This document shows positions 51,288 through 60,101 of a DNA stretch of 64,000 bases, piece after piece. The stretch spans positions 2,232,001 to 2,296,000 of the forward strand of contig OZ241353.1 of NCBI GenBank assembly GCA_965200375.1, written 5' to 3'. How positions within the stretch are numbered: the first letter of the stretch is position 1; each line of letters begins with the position of its first letter. The position numbers and the translations under genes are program-made. A model generated the notes under the pieces. The model was not told where the DNA came from. It saw only the letters and a list, made by a program, of their open reading frames with translations, and did no database searches. This stretch comes from VXYL01 sp965200375 (GTDB lineage: Bacteria > Pseudomonadota > Gammaproteobacteria > Pseudomonadales > Azotimanducaceae).

Positions 51288-52664
51288 ATGAAGCTCTATG
51301 TGGAAACCCACGGCTGCCAGATGAACGAGTACGACTCGGCGCGCATGGCGGACGTGCTGCGGGAGAGCCACCGCGCCACCGTGGTGGCGGACCCCGCCGC
51401 CGCGGACGTGCTGCTGATGAACACCTGCTCCATCCGCGAGAAGGCGGCCGAGAAGGTGTTCAGCCAGCTCGGCCGCTGGCGGCGCTTGAAGCAGGCCCGG
51501 CCGGAGATGGTGATAGGCGTCGGCGGCTGCGTCGCCAGCCAGGAGGGCGAGGCCATCGTCCGCCGTTCCCCGGGCGTGGACGTGGTGTTCGGTCCGCAGA
51601 CGCTGCACCGCCTGCCGGCGATGATCGACGCGGCGCGGCGGCGGCAGGCGCCGGTGGTGGACGTGAGCTTCCCGGAGATCGAGAAGTTCGACCGGCTGCC
51701 CCCGGCCCGCGCCACCGGCCCGAGCGCCTTCGTCTCGGTGATGGAAGGTTGCGGCAAGTTCTGCACGTTCTGCGTGGTGCCCTACACCCGGGGGCCGGAA
51801 GTGTCGCGGCCGGTCGAGAGCGTGATGCGCGAGGTTGCGCAGCTGGCGCGGCGCGGGGTGCGGGAGATCAACTTCCTGGGCCAGAACGTGAACGCCTATC
51901 GCGGGGCGATTCGGGACCCCGACTGCGAGGGCGGCGAAGACGGCGAGGACGCCGCGGACCTCGCGGAGCTCATCCACTACGCCGCGCGGGTGGACGGCAT
52001 CGACCGAATCCGCTTCACCACCTCCCACCCGGTGGAGTTCTCGCCGACGCTGGTGGACGCCTACCGCACGGTGCCGGAACTGGCCAGCCACCTGCATCTG
52101 CCGGTGCAGTCCGGTTCGGACCGGGTGCTGGCGATGATGAAGCGCGGCCACACGGTGCTGGAATACAAGGCCAAGATCTGGGCGCTGCGCCGGGCGCGGC
52201 CGAACGTCGGCCTCTCTTCGGACTTCATCGTCGGCTTCCCCGGCGAGACCGAGGCGGATTTCGAGGCGACGCTGGCGCTGGTGCGGGAGCTGGACTACGA
52301 CACGTCGTTCAGCTTCGTCTACAGCCCCCGCCCCGGCACCCCGGCGGCGAATCTGCCCGACGAAGTGCCGTTGGCCGCGAAGAAGGCTCGCTTGGCCCGC
52401 CTGCAAGCGCAGCTGCGCCGCCAGGCCGCGGCGCACGCCGAGGCGATGGTGGGCACCGTGGCCCGGGTGCTGGTGACGGGCGCCTCCAAGCGGGACCCGG
52501 GCCAGCTCGCGGGCCGCACGGAGAACAATCGCGTGGTGAACTTTCGGGGCGGGGATCGCGACCTTGTCGGCGAATTCGCGGAGGTGGAGATCACCGAAGC
52601 CTTGCCCAACTCCCTGCGCGGAGCCTTCAGCGGGGGTGCGCGAGGGGGAACCCCTCGCATTTGA
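51288..52664 (+). CDS. miaB: tRNA-2-methylthio-N6-dimethylallyladenosine synthase
   Basis: Radical-SAM methylthiotransferase modifying A37 of tRNAs that read UNN codons. 458 residues: N-terminal UPF0004 domain with CQMNEYDS, MNTCSIREKA and GGCVA (three cluster cysteines), radical SAM motif CGKFCTFCVVPYTRG (CxxxCxxC), LGQNVNAYRG, LHLPVQSGSDRVL, and a C-terminal TRAM domain. The natural end seems to be about ALPNSLRG; the last residues (AFSGGARGGTPRI) are encoded by the first unit of a palindromic repeat that also supplies the stop codon. Not beside phoH, unlike the usual order. Confidence 0.95.
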   Translation: MKLYVETHGCQMNEYDSARMADVLRESHRATVVADPAAADVLLMNTCSIREKAAEKVFSQLGRWRRLKQARPEMVIGVGGCVASQEGEAIVRRSPGVDVVFGPQTLHRLPAMIDAARRRQAPVVDVSFPEIEKFDRLPPARATGPSAFVSVMEGCGKFCTFCVVPYTRGPEVSRPVESVMREVAQLARRGVREINFLGQNVNAYRGAIRDPDCEGGEDGEDAADLAELIHYAARVDGIDRIRFTTSHPVEFSPTLVDAYRTVPELASHLHLPVQSGSDRVLAMMKRGHTVLEYKAKIWALRRARPNVGLSSDFIVGFPGETEADFEATLALVRELDYDTSFSFVYSPRPGTPAANLPDEVPLAAKKARLARLQAQLRRQAAAHAEAMVGTVARVLVTGASKRDPGQLAGRTENNRVVNFRGGDRDLVGEFAEVEITEALPNSLRGAFSGGARGGTPRI

Positions 52665-52743
52665 GCCTTCAGCGGGGGTGCGCGAGGGGGAACCCCTCGC
52701 ATGGAGCCTTCAGCGGGGGTGCGCGAGGGGGAACCCCTCGCAT
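52621..52743. repeat. Three tandem 40-bp palindromic repeats at the miaB 3' end
   Basis: Identical 40-bp units at 52621-52660, 52663-52702 and 52704-52743, each beginning GAGCCTTCAGCGGGGG and ending with the hairpin GCGAGGGG-GAA-CCCCTCGC-AT. The first unit forms the last codons of miaB. A fourth, reversed, slightly diverged copy is inside the helicase gene (15285-15325). They may also act as a transcription or mRNA-end barrier between miaB and the convergent oxidoreductase gene. Confidence 0.9.
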
Positions 52744-52773
52744 GAAGAGAGCTGGCGACGGCCTAGGCCCGAA

Positions 52774-53811
52774 CTACAGCGAGCGAACGAGATCGATGGC
52801 GCGGCCCAGCGTGTCCAAGCGTTCCCGCTGCGTGCCGCCGGCGGGCGCGAGGCGGATCGTCGTGACGCCGGCGTCCCGGTAGGCGGCCAGGCGCGACCTC
52901 ACCTCCGCCTCCGTGCCGAGCAGATTGCTGCCGAGCACCATCTCCGTGGGAATCGCGGCCGTGGCTTCGTCTCGCCGCCCCGCCACCCACAGCGCCTGCG
53001 CTTCCCGGGCCACCGCATCGAAGCCGCCGCGCTTGTAGGCGTCGTTGTAGAAGTTGGTTCGCGCCGAACCCATCGCGCCCAAGGTGAAGGCGAGGCCGGC
53101 CTTGAGCGGCTGCGCCAGCGCCTCGGCGTCGCCGAAGGCCACCGTGCCGCCGGCCTGGATGTCGATCTCCGTCGGCGCCCGCCCGCCGGCCCCGGCGCCT
53201 TGGCGGATGTAGTCCAGGTGGGCGCCGGCTGCGGCCGGCACGAACGACGTGCCGAGCCAGCCGTCCGCCGCCTCGCCGGTGTAGACGAGCGCCTTCGGCC
53301 CAAGCGTGGCGAGATAGATCGGGATGCGGGGATTGGCGCCCTGCGCCAGCCGCAGCGCCTTGCCTTCGCCGCCCGGCAGCGGCAGCTGGTGGAAGCGGCC
53401 CTGGTAGGCGAGGCGTTCGCCGGCGAAGGCGAGCTTCACGATGTCCACCGTTTCCTTCAGGCGCGTGAGCGGCGCCCGGAACGGCCGCCCCTGCAACCCC
53501 TCCACCACTTGCGGGCCGCTGACGCCAAGGCCGAGCAGAAAGCGGTTGCCGGAGATCGCCGCCAGGCTGAGCGCGGTCATCGCCGTCATGCTCGGCGTCC
53601 GGGCGCTGATCTGCATGATGCCAGTGCCGAGGCGAATGCGCTCCGTGCGCGCCGCTAGGTAGGCCAGCGGCGTCACCGCATCCTGGCCCCACGCCTCGGC
53701 GCTCCACACAGCGTCCACGCCGAGCTTCTCGGCCTCCGCCACGAACGCGACATGGCTCTCGAAATCCCGCGTGTTGGAAGCGGCGCCGCCGATGCCGATG
53801 CTTACCTTCAC
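52774..53811 (-). CDS. LLM-class flavin/F420-dependent oxidoreductase
   Basis: 345-residue TIM-barrel protein of the bacterial luciferase-like superfamily. VSIGIGGAASNTRDFESHVAFVAEAEKLG at the N-terminus (in part), IRLGTGIMQISARTPSMTAM, FLLGLGVSGPQVVEG and PIYLATLGPKALVYTGEAADGW are typical of the F420-dependent LLM branch (methylene-H4MPT reductase-like). Flavin or F420 as cofactor and the substrate cannot be told from sequence alone. Convergent with miaB and separated by the palindromic repeats. Confidence 0.85.
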   Translation of the reverse strand: MKVSIGIGGAASNTRDFESHVAFVAEAEKLGVDAVWSAEAWGQDAVTPLAYLAARTERIRLGTGIMQISARTPSMTAMTALSLAAISGNRFLLGLGVSGPQVVEGLQGRPFRAPLTRLKETVDIVKLAFAGERLAYQGRFHQLPLPGGEGKALRLAQGANPRIPIYLATLGPKALVYTGEAADGWLGTSFVPAAAGAHLDYIRQGAGAGGRAPTEIDIQAGGTVAFGDAEALAQPLKAGLAFTLGAMGSARTNFYNDAYKRGGFDAVAREAQALWVAGRRDEATAAIPTEMVLGSNLLGTEAEVRSRLAAYRDAGVTTIRLAPAGGTQRERLDTLGRAIDLVRSL

Positions 53812-53897
53812 AGGGTTGCCTCACAGGGCCCTTGACAGGGGTGTTTCTCAGGGTTTCCGGCCACAGGGTTTTCGGCGGCTGGCACGCGCTTCGAGAT

Positions 53898-53973
53898 TGG
53901 CTCCGCCTGCTGGGCTCGAACCAGCGACCCGCTGATTAACAGTCAGCTGCTCTACCAACTGAGCTAAGGCGGA
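53898..53973 (-). tRNA. tRNA-Asn (GTT)
   Basis: 76-nt cloverleaf on the minus strand: acceptor TCCGCCT/AGGCGGA, D-arm TTAGCTCAGTTGGTAGAGC, anticodon loop CTGTTAA with GTT (plus-strand AAC at 53938-53940), T-arm GGTTCGAGCC-type, discriminator G and an encoded CCA (53898-53900). The upstream and downstream bases (53812-53897, 53974-54088) hold no gene. No integrase or att repeat is seen next to it. Confidence 0.95.
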
Positions 53974-54088
53974 AGCGCAACGGATACTCTACGCCGATGC
54001 AGGGCGCCTCGCAACAAGCGCAACGGTCCGACGCGATCCGGTCGTTGTCCGGGCCGCCGTTGCCGGTCGGCCCCGGACGTCGCCGGTA

Positions 54089-55048
54089 GTGGACGCAGCG
54101 CTGCGCGACGCGATTGACCGGGGGGACCTCCCTCGCGCCGGACGGTTGCTGTTGACCGCCGCGGCGGCAGACCGCGCCGCCGTGGGCCTCGCCGCCGAGA
54201 GCAGCCTGGCGCCGCTTCAGTTGGCGGCGTTGCACGATGGCGAAGCGGCGGCGCGGATGCTCCGGCGGGGCGTCGCCTGCGATCTGCACAGCGCCTGCGC
54301 CCTGGGGCTGGCGGACGCCGTCGCCCGTCTGGCGACGCCCGAACACCGCGGCAAGACGGCGGAGGAACTCACCCCGATGGGCTTCGCCCTCGTGCGCGGG
54401 CAGCGGGCCGCGGTGCAGGCGCTGCTGGCCGCCGGCGACGACCCCGAACGCCCGCTGCGGCGCATCGGCTTCTTCTCGTGGGAGATGCAGGCGCTTGCCG
54501 CAGGCCACGGGGGTTGGCAACCGCTGCACGCGGCTGCGGCCCACGGCTACGCCGCGGATGCCGCGGCGATGGTTCGGGCTCTGGTCGAGGCGGGCGCCTA
54601 CGTGGAAGCCGTCTGCCCCCTCGGCGAGCGCCCGCTGCATCTCGCTGCGGCCTATGGCTGGCTGCCGGTGCTGGAGACGCTGCTGGCGGCCGGCGCAGAC
54701 GTGGATGCCCCCACGGCGCCGGCGCCAGCGGCGGTGTGGCGGCTGTCCGCTCCGCAAGGCGCGCCCTTGGTCGCAGGGCAGACGCCACTCATGGTGGCGG
54801 CCCGGGAAGGGCGCCTCGAGGCGGCGGCAGCCCTGCTCGAGAGCGGCGCCGGCCTCGCGCGCCGCGACGGCCACGGCACTACCGCGCTGCACCACGCCGC
54901 TCGCCCCTGGTGGCGGGAGAACGTCGCCCTGGCGACGCGGCTGCTGGCGGCCGGCGCCGATCGCCGGGCAAGGGATCGGGACGGTCGCACGCCCCGGGAC
55001 CTGGCAGCCGCCGCCGGCCACTCGGACACCGCCGCGCTGCTCCGCTGA
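54089..55048 (+). CDS. Ankyrin-repeat protein
   Basis: 319 residues from a GTG start. At least five ankyrin-like units: APLQLAALHDGEAAARMLL-type, WQPLHAAAAHGYAADAAAMV, ERPLHLAAAYGWLPVLETLL, QTPLMVAAREGRLEAAAALL, TTALHHAARPWWRENVALA and RTPRDLAAAAGHSDTAALL. No signal peptide or membrane segment. Bacterial ankyrin proteins mediate protein-protein contacts and in symbionts may be effectors, but nothing here shows export. Convergent with the speE-like gene. Confidence 0.85.
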   Translation: MDAALRDAIDRGDLPRAGRLLLTAAAADRAAVGLAAESSLAPLQLAALHDGEAAARMLRRGVACDLHSACALGLADAVARLATPEHRGKTAEELTPMGFALVRGQRAAVQALLAAGDDPERPLRRIGFFSWEMQALAAGHGGWQPLHAAAAHGYAADAAAMVRALVEAGAYVEAVCPLGERPLHLAAAYGWLPVLETLLAAGADVDAPTAPAPAAVWRLSAPQGAPLVAGQTPLMVAAREGRLEAAAALLESGAGLARRDGHGTTALHHAARPWWRENVALATRLLAAGADRRARDRDGRTPRDLAAAAGHSDTAALLR

Positions 55049-55077
55049 CGCCAGCGAACGGTCGCTCCGCAACGGAG

Positions 55078-56802
55078 CTACTCCCCGGCGATGACGCTGG
55101 CGGCATGGAACACGCCCCGGCGCTGCTGCCACGCGGCCTGGTGGTAGCCGTACACCACATGGCTGTCCACGCGGTTCACGCGAATGGCGGCAAGGTCCGC
55201 GTGGAACGCGGGGGGGAAGGCGAAGGCGCCTTGCAGCTGCGCCACGGTCAGCCAACCGTCGGCGATGAGTTCCGGGTCCGCCGCCGCAAGCCGAGCCGAA
55301 GCCGGGTGCCCCCGCACCGTGCCGATGCTCCAGCCCCACTCGCCGAAGCTCGGCACGTTGGCGTGGTACTGCTCCACCTCGAAGCCGGCGGCGGCCATGG
55401 TCTTGCCGATGGCCAGGAACGCCTGCCGGGCATGGAACGGCGACGTGGACTGCGTGGCGAAGGCGCCGTCCGGCGACAGCAGCTGGCGGATGCGGGCGTA
55501 GAAGCGATCGCTGTACAGCCGGTTGAGGTCCGGATGGTTGGGGTCCGGCAGGTCCGCGATCACCACGTCGAAGCGTTCGACGGCGGCGGCAAGGTCCTGA
55601 ACGGCCACGAAGGCATCGGCCGCCACCACCCGCACCCGCGCATCCGCGAAGGCCCCGTTGTTGAGGTCCACGAGCGCCTCGGAGAGCCACTGGGGAGCGG
55701 CGGCGTCCAAGCCCTGGAAAAGGCGCAGCAGTTGCGGATCCAGGTCGACGAGCGTCACGGTCCGGGGGTTCCAGCGCAGCACGTCGCGCAGCGCCAGGCC
55801 GTCGCCGCCGCCGAGGATGAGCACCCGGTCGCGCCGGTACGCGGCGAGCATGGCTGGCGTCGTCAGGTAGGCGTGGTAGATGCGCTCGTCGTTGGACGCG
55901 AACTGCAACGCGCCGTTGATGTACAGGCTCAGCACGTCCCGCTGCCCGGCGGCGACGTGCCGCTTGGTGAGGACGACGTTCTGGTAGGGGCTCTGCAGGC
56001 GATGGACGACGCGATCCTTGAACAGGGTGTCGCCCAGGTCCGCCATCCACCGCGTGCCGAACACCGCCAGCGCCAGCAGCAGGGCCGCCATGCAGCCATG
56101 CCCCAGCCACAGCCAGCGGGCCGGGCGCAGGGTGCGCCGGTAGAGGATCAGAAACGCAACGCCCACCAGCGTGTTGATCGCCGCGGCGCCCACGGCGGCG
56201 TAGACGATGGGCAGCTGCAGGGCGACGAACACCCAGGCCGCGGCGCCGAGGCCGGCGCCCACGTAGTCGGCCCCGTACATGGTGCCGAGGTTGTGTTCCA
56301 GGCGGCGGGCGTGAACCTGCTCGCGGACCCGCCCGATGAGGGGAATCTCCATGCCCACCAGCGCCCCGACGGCGAAGCCGAGCACGAACGGCGCCACCCG
56401 GGAGGCGGTCGCCAGCGCCGCGGCAAGGCCGCCGTCGAGCGCTACCGATGCGTCGAGGCCGTACACGGCGCGCAGCCACTCCGGCAGCGAGTACGCCAGC
56501 GCCACCATGGCCGACAGCGCCAGCACCGATGTGCCGCCGAGCAGGGCGATGCCGAGCTCCAGCCAGGCGAAGCCGCGATAGATGGACCGGATCCACTTGG
56601 CCGCGAAGGCGCCCACGCCCATCGCCACGATCATCAGCCCGATCATCGCGTAGAGCGTGGGCTCGACCGCGCCGAGGATGCGCCCGGCGTAGTGGGCGAT
56701 CAGGTACTCGTAGACCATGCCGCAGGCAGCGACCAAGCCGATGGCGCCGAGCAGCGCCACGTCGTGCCAGCGGGTGCGCCTTCCGGCGCTGGCGTGGTCC
56801 AT
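55078..56802 (-). CDS. speE: Membrane-anchored spermidine synthase-like protein
   Basis: 574 residues from ATG 56802. The N-terminal half (about 15-265) has seven to eight membrane helices (ACGMVYEYLIAHYAGRIL, YAMIGLMIVAMGVGAFAAKW, VLGFAVGALVGMEIPLIGR and others). The C-terminal aminopropyltransferase domain has INGALQFASNDERIYH, the SAM-type motif VLILGGGDGLALRDVL, LVDLDPQ, IADLPDPNHPDLNRLYS and GAFATQSTSPF. It should transfer aminopropyl from decarboxylated SAM to putrescine or another amine at the membrane; SpeD is encoded nearby on the same strand with DUF350 and lipoprotein genes between. The classical soluble SpeE has no membrane part. Confidence 0.85.
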   Translation of the reverse strand: MDHASAGRRTRWHDVALLGAIGLVAACGMVYEYLIAHYAGRILGAVEPTLYAMIGLMIVAMGVGAFAAKWIRSIYRGFAWLELGIALLGGTSVLALSAMVALAYSLPEWLRAVYGLDASVALDGGLAAALATASRVAPFVLGFAVGALVGMEIPLIGRVREQVHARRLEHNLGTMYGADYVGAGLGAAAWVFVALQLPIVYAAVGAAAINTLVGVAFLILYRRTLRPARWLWLGHGCMAALLLALAVFGTRWMADLGDTLFKDRVVHRLQSPYQNVVLTKRHVAAGQRDVLSLYINGALQFASNDERIYHAYLTTPAMLAAYRRDRVLILGGGDGLALRDVLRWNPRTVTLVDLDPQLLRLFQGLDAAAPQWLSEALVDLNNGAFADARVRVVAADAFVAVQDLAAAVERFDVVIADLPDPNHPDLNRLYSDRFYARIRQLLSPDGAFATQSTSPFHARQAFLAIGKTMAAAGFEVEQYHANVPSFGEWGWSIGTVRGHPASARLAAADPELIADGWLTVAQLQGAFAFPPAFHADLAAIRVNRVDSHVVYGYHQAAWQQRRGVFHAASVIAGE

Positions 56803-57263
56803 GTCCCGCCCGTGTTGGGGAGTACGTGGCGAATTGTAGGTCAGCGGTGGCGTCCCACGGTTCCTGCGCCTCGCGACGTCCGATTTTCCTAGGAACTCGC
56901 ACAGAGCGTCTGGCCAACGTCCTACAGACAAGCGCTTCCGAGGCCAAGACACTGTCTGCCCAAAGCGTGCCGGGCGCACGGGAATCCAGGCGGCCTGCGG
57001 CGGCGAGAGACTATGCTAGTGTGCCGCTTCCAAAATTACGTGTGTTCCAGCGGGCGGGTTCGTCGCACGACTGGGATGCCGGCGGCCTTGCGGGGCGGCA
57101 CATCCTCAAGTAGCGCACGCCGAGGCGACGACAGACGAAGCGCCTTCACCGGGCTGGCGGGAAGGCGCGTGCCATTTGCCATGTCAATTCCGAATCGAAC
57201 CGCTAGTTTCGCAACCTGTGCGGCGACGGGCCGCGCCAGCAGACCTTGATGGAGGACAGCCCC
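56803..57263. other. 461-base intergenic region between divergent speE-like and Uma2 genes
   Basis: No coding region is convincing here. Possible -10 boxes: TATGCT (plus strand, 57012-57017) toward Uma2, and TACAAT (minus strand, 56838-56833) about 24 bases before the predicted speE leader end. Neither has a good -35. Nothing else recognised. Confidence 0.35.
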
Positions 57264-58091
57264 ATGCCAGAGTCGCTGCCGGCCTCGGCCGCCTCGAATC
57301 CCCGCGCCGCCGGCGACGAGGACGTCTTCTACCCCAGCTCGGACGGCAAGCCGATGGCTGAGAACACCTGGCAGGCCCAGGCCATCATGCATGCCGCCAG
57401 CGATCTCGCCGTGGCGCTGCCGGAACCGTTCGTGGCCGCGGACATCCTCGTGTATCCGGAACAGGGGAATCCGAAGAACTCCATCGCCCCGGACGTGCTG
57501 GTGGCCTTCGGCGTGGAACGGCGCCACCGGATGAGCTACTTCGTGTGGCGGGAAGGCAAGCCGCCGGACTGGGTGCTGGAGGTGGCGTCGCACAGCACGG
57601 TGTCGGCGGACCTGGACGAAAAGGGCCGAAAGTACGCGGCGATGGGGGTGCAGGAGTACTGGCTGTTCGATCCCCGGGGCAGCCTCTTCCGGCGTTACGG
57701 CAAACCGCAGCTGCAGGGGCTCGAGCTGGTGGACGGCGACTACCAGCCGCTGGAACCGCGGCTGCGGGACGGCGAGCGCGTGATCCGCAGCGAGGCGCTG
57801 GGTCTCGACGTGCGGGTCGATGGCGAACTGCTTCGCTTTCGGGCCGCACCGACCGGCGAGGACGTGCTGCACCGCGACGAAATCGAGCTGGATCGAGCGC
57901 GGCAGGCAGCGCGGGCGGACGAGGAGGCCGCACTGCGCCAGATGGCCGAAGCCCGTGCCAATCGGGAAGCGGACCGTGCCGAGCGAGAAGCGGATCGCGC
58001 CGAACGAGAGGCTGCTGCCCGCGCGGCCGCCGAGGTGCGCGTGGCGGAGTTGGAAGCGGCGCTAGCGGCTGGGCGTTTCCCCCGGCGATAG
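57264..58091 (+). CDS. Uma2 family (DUF820) protein with coiled-coil tail
   Basis: 275 residues from ATG 57264, chosen because GGAGGA (57251-57256) is well spaced before it; the ATG at 57249 would give 5 more residues. Uma2 core: SIAPDVLVAF, DWVLEVASHST and DLDEKGRKYAAMGVQEYWLFDP with the PD-(D/E)XK-like Asp, Glu and Lys. The C-terminus (about 205-270) is an Ala/Arg/Glu-rich coiled coil with repeated RAEREADRAEREA. It interrupts, in opposite orientation, the minus-strand polyamine/DUF350 group, so it may be an insertion of transferred DNA. Confidence 0.83.
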   Translation: MPESLPASAASNPRAAGDEDVFYPSSDGKPMAENTWQAQAIMHAASDLAVALPEPFVAADILVYPEQGNPKNSIAPDVLVAFGVERRHRMSYFVWREGKPPDWVLEVASHSTVSADLDEKGRKYAAMGVQEYWLFDPRGSLFRRYGKPQLQGLELVDGDYQPLEPRLRDGERVIRSEALGLDVRVDGELLRFRAAPTGEDVLHRDEIELDRARQAARADEEAALRQMAEARANREADRAEREADRAEREAAARAAAEVRVAELEAALAAGRFPRR

Positions 58092-58149
58092 CCCGCCTGC
58101 GATACGGTGCCCTGGGTCGGCCGCCCGCGCGATCGTTCGGGTCCCCTCC

Positions 58150-59055
58150 CTAGCCGGCGACGGCGCGAATGACGATGCCGATGCCGACGAACACCGCCGC
58201 TTCGATGGCGGCGACGCCGATGTTGCGCTGCCGGTCCACTTCTTCCACCACGTCCACGCCGCGCAGAATCACGCGCTGCGCCAGCATGGAGAGCAGCAGC
58301 AGCGCCACGGCCAGCACCGCCGCCCAGACCAGCCAGCCGAGATAGGCGAACCCCGCGCTCACGTCCGCCCCGGCGACGAAGGCCACCATGCCGCCGGCGG
58401 ACGAAGAGGCCAGCGCCGTGCCCACGAGGTGGCCGGCGTAGCGCACCGCCAGCGCCACGTTGCCGGCCTCTATGGCAGCCTGCCAGCGCTCGCCGTCGTG
58501 GCGCCGGGCGTAGATGGCCGCTCGGGTGCGGGTCACCCCCAGCACGACCAGCTGGGCCAGGAAGAACGTGACCACCACCGAGACCAGGCCCTGCACGAGG
58601 CCCCCGTCCGCCCAGTTGACGGCGCCGTTGATCAGCACGCCGATGGCTACCAGATTGGCGGCCTGGACGGTGCCAGCCGCGATGTTCTGGCCGCGTATCG
58701 CAGCCTTCACGGAGAAGTCGCGAAAGACGATCCAGTCGTTGACGAGGATGCCGACCTTGAGCAGCGCCAGGCCGACGACGGCATAGGCCACGACCGTGCC
58801 GAGCTCCGTCCCGAAGGTGACCGCGGGCTCGCCAGCGGCAGCGGCAGCGAGCACCAGCGCCACCGCGAAGGCGCCGCCGGCCAGCGCGATGCCGAAGCCG
58901 AAGTTGTCCTTCTCCGCCAGTTCGTCTCGGGAGTCCACGCCGAACAGCGCCCCGGCGCCGTAGCGCAGGGCGCACATCGCCGCCACGGCGACCGCCAGAT
59001 CCAGCGCCACGATGCCCCAGAACCAAAGGCTCAAGCCGTCGATCGCGGTGGTCAT
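58150..59055 (-). CDS. DUF350 membrane protein
   Basis: 301 residues, about eight membrane helices arranged as two similar halves, consistent with a tandem DUF350 protein: NFGFGIALAGGAFAVALVLA and VVGLALLKVGILVNDWIVF in the first half, EAGNVALAVRYAGHLVGTALA and MLAQRVILRGVDVVEEVD in the second. DUF350 proteins occur with SpeD, SpeE-like proteins and PspA-type membrane-stress genes. Function unknown, perhaps membrane homeostasis. Same strand as speD and the lipoprotein gene. Confidence 0.85.
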   Translation of the reverse strand: MTTAIDGLSLWFWGIVALDLAVAVAAMCALRYGAGALFGVDSRDELAEKDNFGFGIALAGGAFAVALVLAAAAAGEPAVTFGTELGTVVAYAVVGLALLKVGILVNDWIVFRDFSVKAAIRGQNIAAGTVQAANLVAIGVLINGAVNWADGGLVQGLVSVVVTFFLAQLVVLGVTRTRAAIYARRHDGERWQAAIEAGNVALAVRYAGHLVGTALASSSAGGMVAFVAGADVSAGFAYLGWLVWAAVLAVALLLLSMLAQRVILRGVDVVEEVDRQRNIGVAAIEAAVFVGIGIVIRAVAG

Positions 59056-59127
59056 CTGCTCATCTCCTTCGCGGCCCGTCCTTTGCGCCGGACCGCCTGT
59101 GATTGCTGCCGCTGTCTGCGGTTCGCC

Positions 59128-60099
59128 CTACTTGCCTCGGCGCGGGCCCCGGGAGCCGCCGAAGCCACGGAAGGAGGCCGGGCGGCTGCTGGCAGCCCGG
59201 GTGCGGCTCGCCGCCGCGGACCGCGTGCCGCTGGCCCGGGAGGCGAACTTCCTTCTCGCCAGGCTGGTGGAAGCGCCTTGCCGGCTGCGGGCGTAGGGGC
59301 TGCGGAAGGTGCGCCCTTCGCTGGCGAACTTGCGCCGGGCGGTGGATTCCACCTGGCTCTGGGAGCGCCGCGCCGAGGGCGAGGTGTAGTTCCTGCGCCC
59401 GTAGTCGTGGTAGTAGCTGTAGTCGCGCCCGCCGGCCCAGGCGCCGTAGCCGATGCGGGGGCCGCCGAGCAGGTCCCGGATCAGCGCGAACTGGCCGTAC
59501 CACACCCAGAAGGAATTGCCGCCGCTGTCCGTCTGCCAGCGGCCGTAGCCGGGATTGCCCACCAGCTGGCTGCCCGGGCCGAAGTTGGTGGCCGCGTTGG
59601 CGCGGCGCGTGGCGCTCGCCGGCGCCGCATCCACCCGCGGCAGCATGCCGTCGGAGAGATCCGCCAGCACGTTGAGCGGGTCCGCCAGCGCGTCGTTGAA
59701 CTCGTCGATGGCGAGGGCCGCGCTCAAGCTGTTCAGCTCCTCCGCCACGTCGGCGTAGGCCGCCGCCGGGGCGCCGGCCTCGGGCAGCGCCTTGCGGACG
59801 TCCTGCAGCCGCGTCTCGAGGCCTTGGAACAGGGTGCCCTCGCGGGTTGCCTCCCGGGCCAGCACGGCCGCCAGGTCCTCGATTTCCGGTTTCGCGGCGC
59901 TCACATCCGCCGCGTACCGCTTGATGAGCTTGGCATTGCGCAGGTCGCCGCCATCCAAGGCGCTGCCAAGGCGCACCAGCGACTGGTCGAGGCGGTTCAG
60001 AACGCCGTCCACCTGCGCCCGAACGCCGCCGTCGCCGCAGCCGATCAGGCCGAACGCGAGCACGAGGCCCGCCGCCAGGCTGGCGCACCTGCTCGGCAT
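59128..60099 (-). CDS. Putative lipoprotein with Arg/Ser-rich tail
   Basis: 323 residues from ATG 60099. Signal peptide with lipobox LIGC (Cys about 21), so it is a lipoprotein. A helical region (about 25-135, NRLDQSLVRLGSALDGGDL and DVRKALPEAG) is followed by a Gly/Tyr-rich segment (NPGYGRWQTDSGGNSFWVWYGQ, YSYYHDYGRRNY) and a C-terminal Arg/Ser/Ala-rich low-complexity tail ending GFGGSRGPRRGK. Family not recognised. It starts only 2 bases after speD ends, so it belongs to the speD-DUF350 group. Confidence 0.72.
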   Translation of the reverse strand: MPSRCASLAAGLVLAFGLIGCGDGGVRAQVDGVLNRLDQSLVRLGSALDGGDLRNAKLIKRYAADVSAAKPEIEDLAAVLAREATREGTLFQGLETRLQDVRKALPEAGAPAAAYADVAEELNSLSAALAIDEFNDALADPLNVLADLSDGMLPRVDAAPASATRRANAATNFGPGSQLVGNPGYGRWQTDSGGNSFWVWYGQFALIRDLLGGPRIGYGAWAGGRDYSYYHDYGRRNYTSPSARRSQSQVESTARRKFASEGRTFRSPYARSRQGASTSLARRKFASRASGTRSAAASRTRAASSRPASFRGFGGSRGPRRGK

Positions 60100-60101
60100 C
60101 G

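Noticed and set aside
52621..52743. CRISPR-like array after miaB
   Set aside because: Repeats are almost directly adjacent (0-2 base gaps) with no spacers; they are tandem palindromes.
53808..53872. CACAGGG/CTCAGGG repeated short motif near the LLM oxidoreductase start
   Set aside because: Four loose copies at irregular spacing; not a CRISPR or iteron array.
53898..53973. tRNA-Asn as integration site for the island
   Set aside because: No integrase, no duplicated tRNA 3' end and the island ends about 6 kb away.
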